DNA of 45,584 nucleotides, taken from positions 1-45,584 of the forward strand of contig JAAUUJ010000011.1 of the NCBI GenBank assembly GCA_012030715.1, given 5' to 3'. The position numbers and the translations under genes are program-made. Shown here piece by piece: positions 9,087-16,526 of this stretch. The notes below the pieces were generated by a model. That model was not told the origin of the DNA, ran no database searches, and saw only the letters and a program-made list of their open reading frames with translations. How positions within the stretch are numbered: the stretch's first letter is position 1; each line of letters starts with the position of its first letter. The stretch comes from Synechococcaceae cyanobacterium SM2_3_1. Its GTDB lineage: Bacteria > Cyanobacteriota > Cyanobacteriia > Thermostichales > Thermostichaceae.

Positions 9087-10028
9087 ATGAATAAGATTGG
9101 AACCTTATTTTCTCTTTCAGCTGTATCGTTGGCTATGTGTTTCACTGCAAGTTGCAGTAATGACAATGGGGTGTCTACTCTGCCTTCAGATCAGGATCAG
9201 GGAATAGGAACGCTGACAAGTACCGCTCCCTTAATGGAGGAATCTGTAGCCGAGGAAGCCAGTTCTAGCTTACTTTTTGGGATTCAGCAGGCCGATCTTC
9301 TGGCTTTAGGAACATTTAACCGCTTGATTTTTATCAACGCTGAAGCAGGAAGGATTGTAGGCTTTCGCCGGGTCCAAGTTCCGGGTGTTTTACTGGGAAT
9401 CGATTTCCGTCCTGCCAATGGTCAGCTCTATGGGATCACAAATGAGAGGATTCTCTATACCATTGATCCCCTGACCGGACAGACACTCTCAAGTCAAGCT
9501 CTATCGGTTCCTTTTGATGGAGGAACTCTTTCGGGTTTTGACTTTAACCCTGTAGCTGATCGTTTACGGTTAACGGGAGCGAATGATCAAAACTTTCGTG
9601 TGAATGTGGACACAGGGGATGTGATTGTCGATGGCACTCTAAACTATGTGGATGATCAGGCTGGAACCAATCCTTTTATCACAGCTTCGGCCTATACAAA
9701 CTCTCTTGCTGGAGCTACCTCCACGCAGCTGTTTAATATTGACTTCCGGTTAGATCAATTGGTGTTGCAGAATCCTCCGAATGATGGAGGGCTTGTCAGT
9801 ATTGGATCGCTGGGGTTTAACTTTGGGGTGATTGGGGGCTTTGACATTTTAACTGAAGGCACGATCAACAGAGGCTTTTTAATTAGTGGATCTGATCTTT
9901 ACCGGGTGAACCTGTCAACTGGAGCAGCCACTTTAGTCGCTAACCTCCGAGGAGGACCTTTTCTCAGCCTTTCCTTTATGCCTGAGCCTGTTTCTGTCTC
10001 CACTGCAGATCTGGAACCACTGCCTTAA
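9087..10028 (+). CDS. DUF4394-type lipoprotein
   Basis: This is a secreted protein of the DUF4394 type, whose function is unknown; the repeated strand pattern suggests a beta-propeller-like fold. A lipoprotein signal peptide is clear: MNKIGTLFSLSAVSLAM with a lipobox-like FTASC at about residue 24. Diagnostic segments are GIDFRPANGQLYGI, FDFNPVADRLRLTG followed by NDQNFRVNVDTG, and GFDIL near the C-terminus. The ATG at 9087 has GGAG 11 bases upstream and is the natural start. A strong hairpin terminator follows at 10110, so it is not part of the metal transport operon downstream. Confidence is high for family and low for role. Confidence 0.8.
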   Translation: MNKIGTLFSLSAVSLAMCFTASCSNDNGVSTLPSDQDQGIGTLTSTAPLMEESVAEEASSSLLFGIQQADLLALGTFNRLIFINAEAGRIVGFRRVQVPGVLLGIDFRPANGQLYGITNERILYTIDPLTGQTLSSQALSVPFDGGTLSGFDFNPVADRLRLTGANDQNFRVNVDTGDVIVDGTLNYVDDQAGTNPFITASAYTNSLAGATSTQLFNIDFRLDQLVLQNPPNDGGLVSIGSLGFNFGVIGGFDILTEGTINRGFLISGSDLYRVNLSTGAATLVANLRGGPFLSLSFMPEPVSVSTADLEPLP

Positions 10029-10109
10029 AACCGAACCAGCACAGTTGAGGCTTATATTTCTACTCCTGGCTTCAGAATTCAAACGGTTGAAGTGAGGTGA
10101 TGGTTGATT

Positions 10110-10136
10110 AGAGGGGATCGCTTCCCCTCTTTTTTC
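10110..10136 (+). terminator. Rho-independent terminator after the DUF4394 gene
   Basis: A 7-base-pair stem, AGAGGGG with CCCCTCT, closes a 7-base loop and runs directly into a T-run (10128-10135). It ends the lipoprotein transcription unit. Confidence 0.85.
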
Positions 10137-10395
10137 TTGCTGGACAATTTAGCGAGTGATGAACAGTATCGGGATCCTGATCAGGAAAGATCTTTCCAGT
10201 ATTTACTCCTGCTGCTGGAGCACAACCAAACAAGAGCAGTGGCCCACCGATACAAATCTTAAAACTATCTGTGAATTGTCTGGATCCGGTCTGTGGATGC
10301 CCTGGGAGGGGATTGTCATTGGTGGGTGAGAGTGATTTTCTGGAAATATGCGGCTGAAATGTTGTCTTCATGATTCTGATTGCGAGGCAAAAACG
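10137..10395 (+). other. Leader region of the Ni/Co transporter operon, no recognised element
   Basis: About 260 bases separate the terminator from the first operon gene. I looked for a cobalamin riboswitch and for a NikR-type inverted repeat (GTATGA/TCATAC) and found neither. A minus-strand open frame crosses it but has no supporting features. The operon promoter must lie here. Confidence 0.4.
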
Positions 10396-11184
10396 ATGGA
10401 TAAGCATGTTGGTCATTCTGTATCGCTTTTAGTGCCTCTGCTTCTGGCGTTCCCCTTTTCACCAGCTGTAGCGGCTGAAGAAGGTACTCTTCAATTCCGT
10501 GCCAATGGTGAAGATTTTGTCCGGCAGGGGTTTACCTCTAAAGATGGCTGGGAGATCAGCTTTGATCATCTTTATGTCTCCCTTTCAGAGTTGACGGCTT
10601 ATCAAACCGATCCTCCCTTTGATCCAGAGTCTGGGTCTTCTCTGAATGCCACTGCAGAAGCCAGGTTTGCCAATGCTACTGTTGTGGATCTGGCGGCGGG
10701 AGATGAGGCGGCGGATCCAATCCTAGTGGGAGAACTGCCCACCACCGCCGGACGGTATAACGCCCTCAGCTGGACCATGCGCCAAGCCGATCAGGGGCCT
10801 GCATCTGGACAAACTCTGGTGCTGGTGGGCACAGCCACCCAGGGGGATACCACCATTGACTTTAATCTCAAGTTTGATCGCGAGTACACCTACACCTGTG
10901 GTGATTTTGTCGGGGATGAGCGCAAAGGGATCCTCAACGCAGGGGAAAACGCCGATATTGAAGCCACCTTCCACTTTGATCACATTTTTGGGGATGGGGA
11001 AGCTCCACCCGATGATCCCATCAACACAGGTGCATTAGGTTTTGGTCCCCTGGCAGCGGTGGCGGAGGAGGGTACCTTAAACGCCGATCAATCCATGCTG
11101 GAGGAACAACTGGCTGCTGAGGACTTTGCTACCCTGGTCAGCACACTCGACAATCTCGGCCATGTGGGGGGAAGGACACTGTGA
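10396..11184 (+). CDS. Exported protein of unknown family, first gene of the Ni/Co transport operon
   Basis: This 262-residue protein begins with a signal peptide (MDKHVGHSVSLLVPLLLAF, cleavage near AVAAEE), so the mature domain lies outside the cytoplasm. Visible landmarks are DGWEISFDHLYVSL, a single internal cysteine in YTYTCGDF, and a metal-friendly ATFHFDHIFGDGE near the C-terminus. The SFDHLYVSLSELTAY pattern recalls periplasmic metal-binding proteins of the MbnP/DUF4382 kind, but I would not assign it firmly. Its stop overlaps the next start as GTGA, and five more transporter genes follow, so a role in presenting nickel or cobalt to the permease is a reasonable inference. The start at 10396 has GAGG upstream and opens the signal peptide. 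Confidence 0.65.
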   Translation: MDKHVGHSVSLLVPLLLAFPFSPAVAAEEGTLQFRANGEDFVRQGFTSKDGWEISFDHLYVSLSELTAYQTDPPFDPESGSSLNATAEARFANATVVDLAAGDEAADPILVGELPTTAGRYNALSWTMRQADQGPASGQTLVLVGTATQGDTTIDFNLKFDREYTYTCGDFVGDERKGILNAGENADIEATFHFDHIFGDGEAPPDDPINTGALGFGPLAAVAEEGTLNADQSMLEEQLAAEDFATLVSTLDNLGHVGGRTL

Positions 11185-11717
11185 ACATACGATTCTTTCG
11201 AGCAACTGAGATTGGATCCCGTCGTTTGGCTCTGGTCTGGGTAGGCGGATCTGGGTTGATGGCCTCGCTTCTGACCCCTATGCTGATGGCCACAGCAGCC
11301 TGGTCTCACGGTGCCCATATTGACTATCAGATGACGCAGGCGATTCAGCTGACCGCGCGCTATGACAATGGAGATCCGATGGCGGAAGCCCAGGTCACCG
11401 TCTACAGTCCCTCAGATCCAGCAAATGCCTGGCAGAAGGGAATTACGGATGCAGAAGGAGGCTTTATGTTTGCCCCCGATCCCGATCAGCCTGGGAATTG
11501 GGAAGTGCAGGTGCGGCAAGCAGGACATGGAGATATTGTGGCCATTCCCGTGGCGGAGGTTGATCCTGGCCAGAATCCTGATGCGCTTATGCCGCCCCCC
11601 TTTACCTCTGCCTCTGGATCGGAGGATGGGACCCGACTGCAAAAGGGGTTGATGGTAGCTTCTGTGATCTGGGGGTGTGTGGGTACGGCCCTCTTCTTCT
11701 CACGTCAGAAAAAGTAG
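11181..11717 (+). CDS. NikL-like extracytoplasmic subunit of a Ni/Co ECF transporter
   Basis: This 178-residue membrane protein has an N-terminal signal/TM segment, an external domain and a C-terminal TM helix (GLMVASVIWGCVGTALFF) ending in RQKK. That topology matches the CbiN and NikL accessory subunits that deliver metal to CbiM/NikM. The domain starts with a histidine-rich stretch, AAWSHGAHIDYQ, and contains a carboxypeptidase-regulatory-like beta sandwich (AEAQVTVYSPSDP, GWEVQV-like). Cleavage after AWS would leave a histidine at the mature N-terminus, attractive for metal binding. The GTG start overlaps the previous stop (GTGA), and cbiM begins 7 bases after the end. No separate CbiN gene is present, so this protein probably takes that role. 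Substrate (nickel or cobalt) is open. Confidence 0.65.
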   Translation: MNIRFFRATEIGSRRLALVWVGGSGLMASLLTPMLMATAAWSHGAHIDYQMTQAIQLTARYDNGDPMAEAQVTVYSPSDPANAWQKGITDAEGGFMFAPDPDQPGNWEVQVRQAGHGDIVAIPVAEVDPGQNPDALMPPPFTSASGSEDGTRLQKGLMVASVIWGCVGTALFFSRQKK

Positions 11718-11724
11718 GGTCAAC

Positions 11725-12375
11725 ATGCATATTGCTGAGGGTTTCCTGCCTGCTCCCATCTGGATCGGAGGCTATGCCTGCACAGGATTGGCCACCTGGT
11801 TTTCTCTGTATCAGATTCATCAACAGCAAGATCCGACTCAGGGGATTCCCAAGGCCTCTTTGCTGACGGCTGCCTTTTTTGTCGCCTCCTCCATCTACAT
11901 TCCGATCCCTCCGGCCAGCGTGCATCTGGTTCTCAACGGTCTTCTGGGAGTGATCCTGGGTTATTACGCCTTTCCTGCCATCCTGATTGGCTTGTTCTTC
12001 CAGGCGGTGGTGTTTGGGCATGGGGGCCTATCAACTCTGGGGATCAATGCGGCCATGATGGGGTTACCCGCTCTGCTGGCTTATCAGATCTTTCGTCTCC
12101 ACACTCCCCTGAGCTCGTGGTTCTCTGAACGGCAGGCTTTGGGAATCAGTGCTTTTCTGGGGGGATCCCTGGGGTTGGGGTTGGCGGTCCTGATTTTTTA
12201 TCGGGTGGTGCTGACCACCATTCCCTCAGGATTTGAATCCGACTCTGAGCAAGTGGCTCTCTGGACGCTGATCATTGCCCATGTCCCGATCATCATCCTG
12301 GAAGGGGTGTTCACCAGTCTGGTGGTTTTGTTTCTGCATCGGATCAAACCCGAGTTGTTACCTCTGGGGCGGTAA
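11725..12375 (+). CDS. cbiM: ECF transporter substrate-binding membrane subunit CbiM/NikM
   Basis: This is the metal-binding integral membrane component of a nickel/cobalt energy-coupling-factor transporter. The diagnostic N-terminus MHIAEGFLP is intact; in this family the Met1-His2 backbone and His2 side chain bind the ion. That fixes the start at 11725 rather than further upstream. Conserved internal motifs include IPIPPASVHLVLNGLLG and VVFGHGGLSTLGIN. About six membrane segments can be seen across 216 residues. It is followed by cbiQ after 5 bases and preceded by the NikL-like gene. Whether it carries Ni or Co cannot be told from sequence alone. Confidence 0.9.
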   Translation: MHIAEGFLPAPIWIGGYACTGLATWFSLYQIHQQQDPTQGIPKASLLTAAFFVASSIYIPIPPASVHLVLNGLLGVILGYYAFPAILIGLFFQAVVFGHGGLSTLGINAAMMGLPALLAYQIFRLHTPLSSWFSERQALGISAFLGGSLGLGLAVLIFYRVVLTTIPSGFESDSEQVALWTLIIAHVPIIILEGVFTSLVVLFLHRIKPELLPLGR

Positions 12376-12380
12376 AAGCC

Positions 12381-13183
12381 ATGAGCATCAAACTGGCCAT
12401 CGATCAGCATGTCGGACTCAATTCTCCCCTGCACAGATGGGACCCCCGGCCCAAACTGGTGGGCTTATTTGCCCTGATCTTTGCCTTTGCCATGGTCGAG
12501 TCCTGGATCCTTCTCCCCTGGATGATTCTGATCACCACCAGTTTTTATGCCCTCTCCCAGTTGCCCTGCATTACTGGCTGTCTCGGCTGCGGTATCCAGG
12601 CATGTTTTTGGTGATGGTGATCTTTTTTCTCCCCTTCCTTTCGGGAGAGACCGTGATCTGGCAGTGGGGGATCCTGAGCCTGAAGCAGGAGGGGTGTATG
12701 GCGGCCCTGCTGATCTCCTGTCGGTTTCTCTGTATCCTCACCCTCAGCTTGATCCTGCTGGGAACCACACCCTTCCTGACCATCGTTAAAGCCCTCCGCT
12801 CTCTGGGACTGCCAGCAACCCTGTCGGATATGATGCTGCTCACCTATCGCTATTTGCATGACATCGGCCAGGATCTGCACACCATGCAACGGGCCATACA
12901 ATTGCGCGGTTTCCAATCAGAGCGGCACAGGTCTGGCTTCTCCTGGACCCACTGGTCTCGATATGCGTCGCTGGTGGGAACTCTCTTGATCCGCAGCTAC
13001 GAACAGTCGGAACGGGTGTATCAGGCGATGCGACTCAGAGGATACGGTTGCTCACCCACACCTGAGGCGACCTCCAAAGACCGATCAGCCTTGATGCAAG
13101 CGGATGCGGTTTATCTGATTGCTGTGTTAACTTTAGCCGCTGGGTTTATCCTGGTTCAGCTGGCCTTGCACTTTGGGATTTGA
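12381..13183 (+). CDS. cbiQ: ECF transporter transmembrane coupling protein CbiQ (one-base frameshift)
   Basis: This is the transmembrane (T) component that connects CbiM to the ATPase. The first 62 residues (MSIKLAIDQHVGL through SFYALSQLP) are in one frame, and the rest, from LHYWLSRLRYPGM onward, in another. The switch falls at the CCC of 12564-12566, where one missing C would restore a continuous protein of about 267 residues. The coupling helices that contact the ATPase carry the Ala-Arg-Gly-like motifs, here QLRGFQ and MRLRGYG. Both halves are well conserved and the flanking cbiM and cbiO genes are intact, so I read it as a functional gene with a sequencing indel, although a real inactivating mutation is possible. 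Confidence 0.8.
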
Positions 13184-13189
13184 ATATTC

Positions 13190-13993
13190 ATGACTGTCAC
13201 GTCTCCGGTGAATGCCGTCTCCACATCTCTCTATCCTGATCAGGCTCTGCAAATCAAGGATCTGTGTTTCTCGTATCCAGACTGCCAGGATATTCTCTCT
13301 AATCTTTGTTTGCAGGTGCAGGCGGGAGAGCGTGTCGGGGTGATTGGTCCGAATGGAGCTGGAAAAACCACCTGTTTCCTCAGTATTTGTGGGGTGCTCA
13401 GGCCAACGCGAGGAGAAGTGTTCATTTTTGGAGATCCCGTGATCCCAGGACAGCTGCGTTCGGAAGTCGGCCTAGTGTTTCAGAACCCCAATGATCAGCT
13501 GTTCTCAACTACCGTCTGGGAGGATGTGGCCTTCGGTCCAGAAAATATGGGGCTGTCTCCTGAAGCGATTCGTGAACGAGTGCAGCAAGCATTGAGATTC
13601 ACAGGCACGGAAGCACTGGCGGAACGGCCTCCCCATCACCTGTCTGGAGGGCAAAAGCGGATGGTGGCCATCGCCGGGGTCCTGGCCATGCAGCCCCAGA
13701 TCATGATCTATGATGAACCCTCCGCCAACCTCGATATGCGGGCGCGCCGACGCCTGATCCAGTTCCTGAAGCAATCGGAGCAGACCTTGCTGATTGCCTC
13801 CCATGATCTGGAATTTATTCTGGAGGTGTGCCAGCGGGTGATCTTAATGGATGGGGGTCAGATCGTGGCGGATGGATCCTGCACTGAAGTCATGGGAGAT
13901 CAGGAGCTGATGGAAGCCCATGCGCTGGAAAAACCCCATTCCCTCTTTCGGGGTCCTCATCAACATCATTTTTCTGATAAAGCTTCTGAATAG
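13190..13993 (+). CDS. cbiO: ECF transporter ATPase CbiO/NikO
   Basis: This is the ATP-binding component that powers nickel/cobalt uptake. ABC ATPase motifs are complete: Walker A GPNGAGKTT, Q-loop VFQNPNDQLFS (the ECF-type NPDxQ variant), signature LSGGQKR, Walker B MIYDEPSANLD and the switch histidine in ASHDLE. The product is 267 residues, the usual size. It begins 6 bases after cbiQ and ends the operon. A short stem-forming sequence follows at 14018. Confidence 0.9.
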   Translation: MTVTSPVNAVSTSLYPDQALQIKDLCFSYPDCQDILSNLCLQVQAGERVGVIGPNGAGKTTCFLSICGVLRPTRGEVFIFGDPVIPGQLRSEVGLVFQNPNDQLFSTTVWEDVAFGPENMGLSPEAIRERVQQALRFTGTEALAERPPHHLSGGQKRMVAIAGVLAMQPQIMIYDEPSANLDMRARRRLIQFLKQSEQTLLIASHDLEFILEVCQRVILMDGGQIVADGSCTEVMGDQELMEAHALEKPHSLFRGPHQHHFSDKASE

Positions 13994-14017
13994 CCGAGGA
14001 ACGAGCCGATCGCTTGG

Positions 14018-14039
14018 CCCGGTAACTGCAGGAACCGGG
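14018..14039 (+). terminator. Hairpin downstream of cbiO
   Basis: CCCGGT and ACCGGG form a perfect 6-base-pair stem around a 10-base loop. No T-run follows, so it would be a weak or Rho-dependent terminator, or an mRNA-stabilising end, for the transporter operon. Confidence 0.35.
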
Positions 14040-14117
14040 TGTTGAGCCTGAGTCCCTCTGACGATCCCTGAGGTCCCGCACAGCTAGCGCTCACACGTTA
14101 GAGTGTTGATACTGAGT

Positions 14118-15680
14118 ATGGATTTGCAGGCGATGGCAGACACCGATCATGGGATGGGAGGAACAACACAAGCAGTCACTGCCTCTCTTGAACTCATGAT
14201 CCAGGCCCGCTATACCCTGATTTCTCTGGTCAGTGCCGAAGAGGCACCCGCTGAAGAAACGATCGCTGCCATTGCCAACAACCTTGATCCTGTCTGCCGG
14301 GTTCTGATCTGGGATCAGGTGGGGGGATGGCAGGATAATGGCCAGCACAAAAACAACGCCAACTCGGCTCTGGGGCGAATCGAGGCCTGCCATGATGAAC
14401 CCGTGATCTGTATTCTTAAAGATTTTCTGCCCATCCTGCAGAACCCACAACGCAGCGATAACTACGGCACGATCCGTTGCCTCAAGAAACTGGTGCGAGA
14501 CAGTCGCGGCTCCCTCAAGACGATCATCCTGCTCAGCCATGAGGCGGTGGTCCCTGCAGAACTGCGGGAGGAAATGGTAGTGGTAGATTTTCCCCTGCCA
14601 GGGATAGCCGACATTGATCAGATCCTGACCACGACGGTGCCATCCGAGCAATTGCAGGTGAATGACAAGGGACGGGAGCAACTGGTGCGAGCCTGCCAGG
14701 GCTTAAGTCGGCGGCGAATTGAACGGATCCTGGCACGGGCACTGGCCGCCAACCAGAAGGTGACGGATGAGAATATTGATCTGGTCCTGGAGGAAAAGAA
14801 GCAATATATTCGCCAGACGGAGATCCTCGAATATTACAGCCCCTCCGAAACCCTCAATCATGTGGGGGGACTGGAAAATCTCAAAACCTGGGTGCAACAG
14901 CGGCGCAATAGTTTTGGGGAGGAGGCTCGCCGCTATGGATTGCCCCATCCCCGTGGGATTTTGCTGGTGGGTATCCAGGGGACCGGGAAATCACTCTCGG
15001 CCAAAACGATCGCACGCGAATGGCGTATGCCTCTGCTGAAGCTAGACTCGGGCCGCTTATTTGGGGGCATTGTCGGTGAAAGTGAGGGTCGGGTGCGCCA
15101 GATGATCCAGATTGCTGAAGCCATGGCCCCCTGTGTGCTCTGGATCGATGAAATTGACAAGGCATTTGGAGGCATCAGCGGGGAGTTTTCCGGAGACTCT
15201 GGCACCAGTAAGCGGGTTTTCGGTAGTCTGATCACCTGGATGCAGGAGAAGTCCAAACCGGTGTTTATCGTGGCCACTGCCAATAACGTGCGGGTGTTGC
15301 CGGCAGAACTGCTGCGCAAAGGCCGTTTTGATGAGATCTTCTTTCTCAATCTGCCCACCCCCCAGGAACGTCAGCAGATCATCCGTGTCCATCTCGAACG
15401 GGTGCGGCCCAGTCGGGTTTCCGAGTTTGATCTGGTACTCCTGGCCGAACTGGCGGCAGAATTTAGTGGGGCAGAAATCGAACACTGTATTTACGATGCC
15501 ATGCACCTGGCCTTCAACGCAGAAAAACCACGGGAGTTCACCCAGGAGGATCTGATCCAGGTCATTAAAGAAACGGTGCCGTTAGCTTCGCTGGCCCGCG
15601 ATCAGATCCAGGCTCTCAAGCAGTGGGCTGTGGAATCCGGGGCGCGTACCGCCAGCCGCAGTGAAGCACTAGCCCTTTAA
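14118..15680 (+). CDS. ycf46: Ycf46-like AAA ATPase
   Basis: This is an AAA+ ATPase of the Ycf46 family, conserved in cyanobacteria and some algal plastids. The N-terminal half (residues 1-230) is a poorly conserved domain with VICILKDFLPIL and TIILLSHEAVVP, typical of the family. The AAA core has Walker A GIQGTGKSLSAK, Walker B CVLWIDEIDKAF, a sensor-1 region FIVATANNV and an arginine-finger region LRKGRFDEIF. Length (about 520 aa) is normal. The start is uncertain: GTG 14103, ATG 14118 and ATG 14133 are all in frame and none has a clear ribosome site. It converges with the acyltransferase gene, and the two overlap by 12 bases at their 3' ends. Confidence 0.85.
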   Translation: MDLQAMADTDHGMGGTTQAVTASLELMIQARYTLISLVSAEEAPAEETIAAIANNLDPVCRVLIWDQVGGWQDNGQHKNNANSALGRIEACHDEPVICILKDFLPILQNPQRSDNYGTIRCLKKLVRDSRGSLKTIILLSHEAVVPAELREEMVVVDFPLPGIADIDQILTTTVPSEQLQVNDKGREQLVRACQGLSRRRIERILARALAANQKVTDENIDLVLEEKKQYIRQTEILEYYSPSETLNHVGGLENLKTWVQQRRNSFGEEARRYGLPHPRGILLVGIQGTGKSLSAKTIAREWRMPLLKLDSGRLFGGIVGESEGRVRQMIQIAEAMAPCVLWIDEIDKAFGGISGEFSGDSGTSKRVFGSLITWMQEKSKPVFIVATANNVRVLPAELLRKGRFDEIFFLNLPTPQERQQIIRVHLERVRPSRVSEFDLVLLAELAAEFSGAEIEHCIYDAMHLAFNAEKPREFTQEDLIQVIKETVPLASLARDQIQALKQWAVESGARTASRSEALAL

Positions 15681-16526
15681 ACCCTTGACCTCCTGAATCA
15701 GCTGATCCAGTGCCATTTGCATGGTTTCCACCACCTGTTGGTAACACGCATCGACATAGGCTAGATCCTGGAGCGTGTCTCTGCCGTAGTGGGGAAATTG
15801 GATCGGTGCACAAACCCGAGTTGCAATCGGAATCGGTAAGGGTAGATGAGGCAGAGGACCCAGGGCCACACCCCAGGGGAGTCCCAAATAGATGGGAAAC
15901 ACCAGCGGATCTAGATCAAATAGCCAGGGCATACCCCACTGATGCAATTGCAAGATCTGAGGATAAACATCTGCCATCACCATCAGCGTATCGTGGGCTC
16001 CCCAGGAGATCAGGGGAATTATCGTCACGTGTTCCCTCAAAGCAAGTTTGATAAATCCTTTGTTCCCAAAGAACCTGATTTGATCTCGCAAGCAATGGGG
16101 ACGAAAAGTATCCCTGGCCCCACCCGGATAGACCAGAACACTGGCAGACTGGCGCAGAGCCGCGATCGCCATCCGTGGATCAGCCCGAATTGCTCCAAAC
16201 CGCACCGCGAGATGGGCTACGGGAGGGAATGCTTTCCATACCATTGGATGGAGTAATCCATATACGGGGCGCTGATAACCAAAGCGACGATACCAGTCGT
16301 AAATGAACATATGCATATCAGGAGCAGCCAGCCCCCCATTATGGGATCCGACAAATAAAAAGTTTCCCTCAGCAGGAATATGCTCCCAGCCATCGGTTCT
16401 GACTTGAAAATAGTGGGTGTAGCACCATTCATAGAATGGCATCAGCCGTCGGACCGTTTCAGGATCTCGAGCTTCCAGCGACCACCCATCATTGTGGGGT
16501 GAGCTGCAGAGAAGTTCAATCATCAA
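15669..16526 (-). CDS. Lysophospholipid acyltransferase-family protein (PlsC/DAGAT-like)
   Basis: This is a membrane-associated acyltransferase that likely moves a fatty acyl group onto a glycerolipid or similar acceptor. The segment FVGSHNGGLAAPD carries the family HX4D-type catalytic block in a variant form (His-Asn-Gly-Gly). Other conserved blocks are RFGAIRADPRMAIAALRQ and LVYPGGARDTFRP, where the EGTR block of PlsC is replaced by PGGARD as in the DAGAT-like branch. HVTIIPLISWGAHDT follows. The product is 285 residues. The gene overlaps the upstream amidohydrolase by 11 bases, so the two are translated together, although no shared pathway is obvious. Confidence 0.75.
   Translation of the reverse strand: MMIELLCSSPHNDGWSLEARDPETVRRLMPFYEWCYTHYFQVRTDGWEHIPAEGNFLFVGSHNGGLAAPDMHMFIYDWYRRFGYQRPVYGLLHPMVWKAFPPVAHLAVRFGAIRADPRMAIAALRQSASVLVYPGGARDTFRPHCLRDQIRFFGNKGFIKLALREHVTIIPLISWGAHDTLMVMADVYPQILQLHQWGMPWLFDLDPLVFPIYLGLPWGVALGPLPHLPLPIPIATRVCAPIQFPHYGRDTLQDLAYVDACYQQVVETMQMALDQLIQEVKGLKG

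Noticed and set aside
10137-10395. Possible cobalamin riboswitch before the Ni/Co operon
   Set aside because: A GCAGTGGCCCACC stretch faintly recalls part of a B12 element, but the conserved B12 box is absent on both strands.
10108-10416. Minus-strand open frame with a lipobox-like LLLFGC upstream of the metal operon
   Set aside because: It crosses the terminator of the previous gene and the operon leader, has no ribosome site or family resemblance, and the cysteine sits too far from the N-terminus for a lipoprotein signal.
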